A stretch of DNA of 64,000 nucleotides from Dorea sp. AF36-15AT (GTDB lineage Bacteria; Bacillota; Clostridia; Lachnospirales; Lachnospiraceae), in contig NZ_QUDV01000007.1 of NCBI RefSeq assembly GCF_003477705.1, forward strand, positions 98,538 through 162,537, in the 5' to 3' direction. Of this stretch, positions 59,882-64,000 are shown piece after piece. How positions within the stretch are numbered: the first letter of the stretch is position 1; the number at the start of each line of letters is the position of its first letter. A program made the translations under genes and the position numbers. Below the pieces are notes generated by a model. It saw only the letters and a program-made list of their open reading frames with translations, did no database searches and was not told the DNA's origin.

Positions 59882-60571
59882 TTATATAAACTGTGCAAAT
59901 ATCGATGCGCCTACTACAGTCAAAAGTCCCGATACCACAATTGACAGACTGCTCATCGCTCCTTCGATCTCGCCCATTTCCATAGCTTTGGAAGTACCGA
60001 TCGCATGGGACGCTGTACCGATTGCAATTCCTCTGGCAATCGGATCCTGAATACGGAATGCCTTACACACAAACGGTGCAATAATATTGCCCAGTACTCC
60101 GGTAATAATAATGATTGCAACGGTAATCGTTACGTATCCGCCAAGTTCTTCCGATACGCCCATTCCAATCGCCGTAGTAATAGACTTCGGCAAAAATGTT
60201 ACATATTCTTCATGACTGAATCCGAAGATCAGGCTCATTGCCAGTACACAGAGCAATGTAGTCAGCACGCCAGACAAGATGCCTGCCACAATTGCTTTCC
60301 AATGCTCTTTCAACAATTCTATCTTCTCATATAATGGCACAGCAAGACATACTGTAGCCGGAGTCAACAGATAACTCAGATACTGTGCTCCGGAATAATA
60401 TACATCATAATCGATATGTGCACATGCCAATACTGCGATTACTGCCACAATTGATATTAATACCGGGTTAAATATATCCATTTTCAATTTATCTTTCAAT
60501 ATACACCCAACACCATATGCCACGATGCTGATCGTCACGCCGAAGAATACCGAATTTTCAAAAAAACTCAT
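59882..60571 (-). CDS. lrgB: LrgB/CidB-family antiholin-like protein
   Basis: A 229-residue membrane protein with about seven helices and the LrgB signatures [20 protein letters not shown] and [20 protein letters not shown]. LrgB acts with LrgA in control of murein hydrolases, and some pairs export small organic acids such as pyruvate or glycolate. Its ATG overlaps the lrgA stop by one base. Confidence 0.93.
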   Translation of the reverse strand: MSFFENSVFFGVTISIVAYGVGCILKDKLKMDIFNPVLISIVAVIAVLACAHIDYDVYYSGAQYLSYLLTPATVCLAVPLYEKIELLKEHWKAIVAGILSGVLTTLLCVLAMSLIFGFSHEEYVTFLPKSITTAIGMGVSEELGGYVTITVAIIIITGVLGNIIAPFVCKAFRIQDPIARGIAIGTASHAIGTSKAMEMGEIEGAMSSLSIVVSGLLTVVGASIFAQFI

Positions 60572-60933
60572 TATTTATCCTCTCCTTTCTTTTCGCCCTT
60601 CAGCATCCAGTCTGTTACATATCCGGATACCAGCATTACCAAAAGGGTAGATATAACTGTAATTGCTGCATAAGCCAGCAGCTTCGGACGGATAATGTCC
60701 CATGAAGTAATCAGTCCCACTGCCGCCGGTATAAACATTAATGGCATGATCTCGATTAAAAATACAGCCGTTTCTTTCACATCTTCCAGTTTGATCCATT
60801 TCATACACAGGCATACAAACATCAGTACAAGCCCGTATATACTTGCAGGAATCGATAACGGAATCGCATAATTCAGCAATTCTCCGACAAATGACACCGC
60901 AAGGATTATTCCAAATTGTTGTAAATATTTCAT
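60571..60933 (-). CDS. lrgA: LrgA/CidA-family holin-like protein
   Basis: A 120-residue protein with four helices and the CidA/LrgA features SIPASIYGLVLMFVCL and EIMPLMFIPAAVGLI. It is the first gene of lrgAB. No LytSR two-component genes lie nearby. Confidence 0.92.
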   Translation of the reverse strand: MKYLQQFGIILAVSFVGELLNYAIPLSIPASIYGLVLMFVCLCMKWIKLEDVKETAVFLIEIMPLMFIPAAVGLITSWDIIRPKLLAYAAITVISTLLVMLVSGYVTDWMLKGEKKGEDK

Positions 60934-61054
60934 AATGTCCTCCTAAAAAATCAACGTTTTCCATTATAATCCTGCCATTTTAAAAAGTCAATTTAACAGA
61001 GTACTTTTTATCCATGTTTGTGAATAAATTAATCAAAAAGGATTAGATATCTCT

Positions 61055-61906
61055 ATGAATCTTCACTCTGATCATCTTATCATCAAAAAAGCTCTTTCCA
61101 TTTTGTTCCTGTTCTCTCTGGCATTTCTCGTAGGACATTTTGCTGGCTTCCTAAGCACATATTTCTTTTCAGTTCCAGATCAGGCTGCCATAACTCCGAC
61201 AGATGCCCGGATACACTCTTCTGCTGAAGGGAACTGGGGACTCAGCTTTCAAGAAGACGGCAAAACTCCAGTTGGTAATGCAACTATGACTGAGCTTGCC
61301 GAATATGACGCCTATTATGCGCAGGATACAACCGACAAAGTTATTTACCTGACCTTCGATGCCGGATATGAAAATGGTAATACTGCCCCGATTCTGGATG
61401 CTCTGAAAAAACATAACGCTCCCGCCACATTTTTTGTAGTCGGTACATTTGTCAAAGAAAACCCTGATCTGGTCAGGCGGATGAACGAAGAGGGGCACAT
61501 TGTCGGTAATCACACCTACAGCCATCCCGATATGTCCAAGATTGCAGATAAAGAATCATTTCAAAATGAATTAAAACAGGTGGAGGATCTGTATGAACAG
61601 ACTGTTGGATCGCCGATGACGCACTTCTACCGACCACCTCAGGGCAAATACAGCACATCCAATCTGGCTATGGCAAAAGAACTTGGCTACAAAACATTTT
61701 TCTGGAGTCTTGCCTATGTGGACTGGTATCAGGATAATCAGCCTACGAAAGATGAGGCCTTTGAAAAATTACTGAAACGCATCCATCCAGGTGCCATCGT
61801 GCTGCTTCACAGCACCTCTTCAACGAATGCTCAGATCCTAGATGAATTACTTACCAAATGGGAAGAATTGGGATATGAATTTCGTGCTCTGGATGAGTTG
61901 AAATAA
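61055..61906 (+). CDS. Polysaccharide deacetylase, PdaA-like
   Basis: A 283-residue NodB-fold carbohydrate esterase with an N-terminal membrane helix (LSILFLFSLAFLVGHFAGFL). Motifs: TFDAGYENG (catalytic Asp region), GNHTYSHPDM (metal His pair), YRPPQGKYS and LLHSTSS. The TFDAGYEN form is typical of PdaA, which deacetylates muramic acid to start muramic-lactam formation in spore cortex; that fits a spore former. The ribosome site is weak (AAGGA). It is a single gene. Confidence 0.9.
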   Translation: MNLHSDHLIIKKALSILFLFSLAFLVGHFAGFLSTYFFSVPDQAAITPTDARIHSSAEGNWGLSFQEDGKTPVGNATMTELAEYDAYYAQDTTDKVIYLTFDAGYENGNTAPILDALKKHNAPATFFVVGTFVKENPDLVRRMNEEGHIVGNHTYSHPDMSKIADKESFQNELKQVEDLYEQTVGSPMTHFYRPPQGKYSTSNLAMAKELGYKTFFWSLAYVDWYQDNQPTKDEAFEKLLKRIHPGAIVLLHSTSSTNAQILDELLTKWEELGYEFRALDELK

Positions 61907-61949
61907 CAGATGTTTTTTCTTATAATGGATATAGTGCTCTATTCACTGT

Positions 61950-61963
61950 CAAGTGATCACTTG
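61950..61963. promoter_or_regulatory. Perfect 14-bp palindrome upstream of the TRIC-family gene
   Basis: CAAGTGATCACTTG, 36 bases before the ATG of the channel gene and 44 past the PdaA-like stop. It may be an operator; no regulator is known. Confidence 0.45.
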
Positions 61964-61998
61964 CACAATACGAAGTATGTTATAGGGGGACTTGTATT

Positions 61999-62658
61999 AT
62001 GCCAGGAAATATTTCGGTTCTATTCATTATGGAGCTCATTGGAACTGCAGCATTTTCCTGTTCAGGAGCTATGGTTGCAATTAAAAAAAACCTGGATCTG
62101 TTGGGAATTGTAGTGCTCGGTGTTATTACCGCAGTGGGAGGCGGAATGATACGAGATGTACTGCTTGGCATTCACCCGCCGACGCTTTTTCTAAAGCCGG
62201 TATATGTAACAGTTGCCGTCATCGCAGCAATCATTATCTTCCTGCTCATGCGTTCTAAAAACATTTCCAGATTTCTGCTGACCGCAGAATATTATGACTG
62301 GACAATGAATCTTCTGGACGCAATCGGATTGGGGGCTTTTACTGTAGTTGGTGTCAATACTTCCATCTCTGCCGGACAGGGGAATTTTCAGTTCTTAACC
62401 ATTTTCCTCGGTGTGATTACCGGAGTCGGCGGCGGTCTTCTGCGGGATATGATGGCATGCGAAGTACCAGCAATCCTGCGCAAGCATGTATATGCCTGTG
62501 CCTCAATTGCCGGAGCGGTTTTCTATGCATACATAGGCAGCCGTATCTCTCAGGATATGGCACTGATTCTCAGTGCAACCCTGGTAGTTGTAATCCGTCT
62601 GCTCGCCAGACATTACGAGTGGAATCTCCCAAAATGCAATATGAATCATTTAAACTAA
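61999..62658 (+). CDS. TRIC/UPF0126-family membrane protein (trimeric cation channel type)
   Basis: A 219-residue protein with seven helices in two repeats. Each repeat has the glycine-rich turn (VITAVGGGMIRDVLLG and VITGVGGGLLRDMMAC), typical of YicG/TRIC proteins. Bacterial TRIC members form K+-selective trimeric channels; a few are linked to glycine transport. The ATG follows AGGGGGA. It is likely co-transcribed with the dehydrogenase gene 22 bases downstream. Confidence 0.9.
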   Translation: MPGNISVLFIMELIGTAAFSCSGAMVAIKKNLDLLGIVVLGVITAVGGGMIRDVLLGIHPPTLFLKPVYVTVAVIAAIIIFLLMRSKNISRFLLTAEYYDWTMNLLDAIGLGAFTVVGVNTSISAGQGNFQFLTIFLGVITGVGGGLLRDMMACEVPAILRKHVYACASIAGAVFYAYIGSRISQDMALILSATLVVVIRLLARHYEWNLPKCNMNHLN

Positions 62659-62680
62659 CCATACAATAAGGAGGAAAACC

Positions 62681-63700
62681 ATGAATTATTCAGAATGTAT
62701 CGAACAGGCAAGAAAGCGAATCGGAAACTACTGTAAAGCCTGTCCGGAATGCAATGGAAAAGCCTGTCGTAACCAGATGCCGGGACCTGGTTCTAAAGGA
62801 ATCGGCGATACTGCCATCCGCAACTATGACAAATGGAAAGAAATCCGCTTACAGATGGATACAATCGCAGAGAACAAACCAGTTGATACCAGTCTGGAAC
62901 TGTTTGACAAGACATTTCAGTATCCATTTTTTGCCGGACCGGTCGGTGCCGTACAGCTGCACTACGGTGATTGCCAGACTGATGTAACCTATAATGACAT
63001 TCTCGTATCTGCATGTGCCGAATACGGAATTGCAGCATTCACTGGCGACGGCATAGACAGCAATGTCATGGTCGCCGCGACCAAAGCTATTCAAAAAACA
63101 GATGGTATCGGCATTCCTACGGTAAAACCATGGAATCTTGACACGATCAAAGAAAAAATGGATCTGGTGCACGCATCAAAAGCATTTGCCGTAGCAATGG
63201 ATATCGATGCAGCGGGTCTTCCATTCCTGAAGAATCTTGACCCACCTGCCGGAAGCAAAACGGTCGAAGAACTCCGCCAGATTATTAAGCTTGCCGGTAC
63301 TCCATTCATTGTAAAAGGTATAATGACCGTCAAAGGTGCACTCAAAGCTAAAGAAGCCGGTGCAGATGCAATCATCGTATCCAATCATGGCGGTCGCGTA
63401 TTAGATCAGTGCCCGGCAACAGCTGAAGTTCTGGAGACTATTGCAAATGCAGTCGGCGATTCCATGAAGATTCTGGTAGACGGCGGTATCCGCAGTGGTG
63501 CTGATGTGTTCAAAGCTCTTGCACTTGGTGCTGATGGAGTTGTTATTGCCAGACCGTTTGTAACTGCCGTATATGGTGGTGAAAAAGAAGGTGTCCGCTC
63601 TTATATTGAAAAGATCGGTAGTGAACTGGAAGATACCATGAAGATGTGTGGCGTATCCAGTCTGAATGAAATTAACAGAGACTGCGTGTTTGTAGGTTAA
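62681..63700 (+). CDS. FMN-dependent alpha-hydroxy-acid dehydrogenase with N-terminal cysteine cluster
   Basis: A 339-residue TIM-barrel protein. IIVSNHGGRVLDQCPAT holds the active-site His and FMN/substrate Arg. ILVDGGIRSGADVFKALALG and VVIARPF bind FMN phosphate. The N-terminus adds Cys18, Cys21, Cys24 and Cys29 (CKACPECNGKAC), a CxxCxxCxxxxC arrangement that could hold an iron-sulfur cluster. It likely oxidises lactate or a related 2-hydroxy acid, perhaps passing electrons through that cluster and not to oxygen. GGAGG precedes the ATG. A terminator follows at 63721. Confidence 0.88.
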   Translation: MNYSECIEQARKRIGNYCKACPECNGKACRNQMPGPGSKGIGDTAIRNYDKWKEIRLQMDTIAENKPVDTSLELFDKTFQYPFFAGPVGAVQLHYGDCQTDVTYNDILVSACAEYGIAAFTGDGIDSNVMVAATKAIQKTDGIGIPTVKPWNLDTIKEKMDLVHASKAFAVAMDIDAAGLPFLKNLDPPAGSKTVEELRQIIKLAGTPFIVKGIMTVKGALKAKEAGADAIIVSNHGGRVLDQCPATAEVLETIANAVGDSMKILVDGGIRSGADVFKALALGADGVVIARPFVTAVYGGEKEGVRSYIEKIGSELEDTMKMCGVSSLNEINRDCVFVG

Positions 63701-63720
63701 TATTTATTATAGAACTAAAA

Positions 63721-63742
63721 GTGCCCGCTTTTATGCGGGCAT
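63721..63742 (+). terminator. Terminator of the TRIC / hydroxy-acid dehydrogenase unit
   Basis: GTGCCCGC (63721-63728) pairs with GCGGGCAT (63735-63742), then TTTATTTTG. Confidence 0.88.
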
Positions 63743-63805
63743 TTATTTTGTCTTTCTTTACGTTTGAAGTATCAATTGCTCTCTACCAGATTCTCAATAG
63801 AACAA

Positions 63806-63927
63806 AGAATGTGCCTTGGCACATTCTCGCGCCTGCGGCGGTCGCTTGCGACATCTACCTTATCCGCCGCAGTGCGCATCCTCGCGGAGCGTTTTTTGCT
63901 TTACAGGAAAGCAATTTCCTGTAAAGC
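63806..63927. repeat. Cluster of palindromic intergenic elements, second copy type
   Basis: AGAATGTGCC-TT-GGCACATTCT (63806-63827) is a perfect palindrome and the full form of the element at 6804-6826. A TGCGGCGG / CCGCCGCA hairpin follows (about 63834-63872). Then comes a perfect 13-bp hairpin, GCTTTACAGGAAA (63898-63910) with TTTCCTGTAAAGC (63915-63927). No gene is found here. Confidence 0.6.
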
Positions 63928-63961
63928 AAAAAAAAGACTGTAAACCTTATGGTCTACAGCC
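63928..63961 (-). terminator. Terminator of a minus-strand gene beyond the right edge
   Basis: On the minus strand GGCTGTAGACC (63961-63951) pairs with GGTTTACAGTC (63946-63936), followed by eight T. It implies a minus-strand gene starting to the right of the window. Confidence 0.8.
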
Positions 63962-64000
63962 TCATCATATATACCTTCAAAACCGTATACAAGAAACTCT

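Noticed and set aside
63721..63924. 67-residue plus-strand ORF after the hydroxy-acid dehydrogenase
   Set aside because: It starts inside a terminator stem, runs through palindromic repeats, and has no ribosome site.

Overview
The window reads as chromosome of an anaerobic, spore-forming, low-to-mid GC Firmicute, most likely a gut Lachnospiraceae (Dorea / Mediterraneibacter / Coprococcus-like). The evidence is a spoIIAA-spoIIAB-sigF operon, a YlmC/YmxH sporulation protein, a PdaA-type spore-cortex deacetylase, an oxygen-sensitive class III ribonucleotide reductase (nrdD, nrdG), a T-box on valS, CarD, DUF1848, DUF4037/DUF4125 proteins and an LPxTG-type surface protein. I see no phage, insertion sequence, plasmid gene or CRISPR array. 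The species is not determined.

Layout. 1-4.8 kb is a carbohydrate locus: GH3 glycosidase, GPH-family sugar symporter and a divergent AraC regulator. 4.8-6.8 kb holds the sporulation sigma-F operon, followed by a truncated remnant of an ATP-binding (AlbA/RecG-like) protein. 7-15.2 kb is one minus-strand housekeeping block: valS with its T-box leader, an LtaS-like sulfatase-fold enzyme, folC, a 44-residue protein and a TPR membrane protein. 15.2-27 kb is mixed housekeeping: AEC transporter, DUF1848, HD hydrolase, SDR, isochorismatase-like, xth, truA, nrdR, ylmC-like, carbamate kinase, dapB, ComEC-like lipoprotein, tRNA-Gly, dtd, carD and a DMT exporter. 27.1-30 kb has a GH36 alpha-galactosidase and nrdG.

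30.1-38.4 kb is the most interesting part. A minus-strand metN-metI-metQ methionine-type ABC importer is followed by an LL-DAP-aminotransferase-like enzyme, a multi-subunit HcnABC / D-hydroxyproline-dehydrogenase-like flavo-iron-sulfur complex in five separate proteins, and a MalY/PatB C-S lyase. Upstream of metN is a near-perfect MET-box (TATAGTTTCAGACTATA). Its centre is about 66 bp upstream of a predicted start, the usual place for a LysR-type activator. My reading is a methionine-responsive unit that imports and oxidises a sulfur-containing or D-amino acid and salvages the product.

38.6-49.5 kb holds nrdD with two NrdR boxes spaced 42 bp (the nrdR gene lies at 20.8-21.2 kb), tRNA-Trp, a Fic protein, a BaiE-like NTF2-fold protein and a Zn/Mn importer operon. 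That importer lies beside a Fur-family gene whose promoter is bracketed by twin operators, and it ends in an OB-fold-like lipoprotein. 49.6-63.7 kb holds a PHP phosphatase, a PadR/DUF1700/DUF4097 envelope-stress-like operon with twin palindromic operators, a Gfo/Idh dehydrogenase, a NUDIX enzyme with an RNA element resembling the antitoxin end of type I toxin-antitoxin loci, a TPR-DUF4037/DUF4125 pair, a 1005-residue surface protein, lrgAB, pdaA-like, a TRIC-family channel and an FMN-dependent alpha-hydroxy-acid dehydrogenase.

Gene starts were moved inward from the longest reading frame wherever a Shine-Dalgarno sequence made a later start clearer. No homology search could be run. Family names rest on recognised motifs and architecture.
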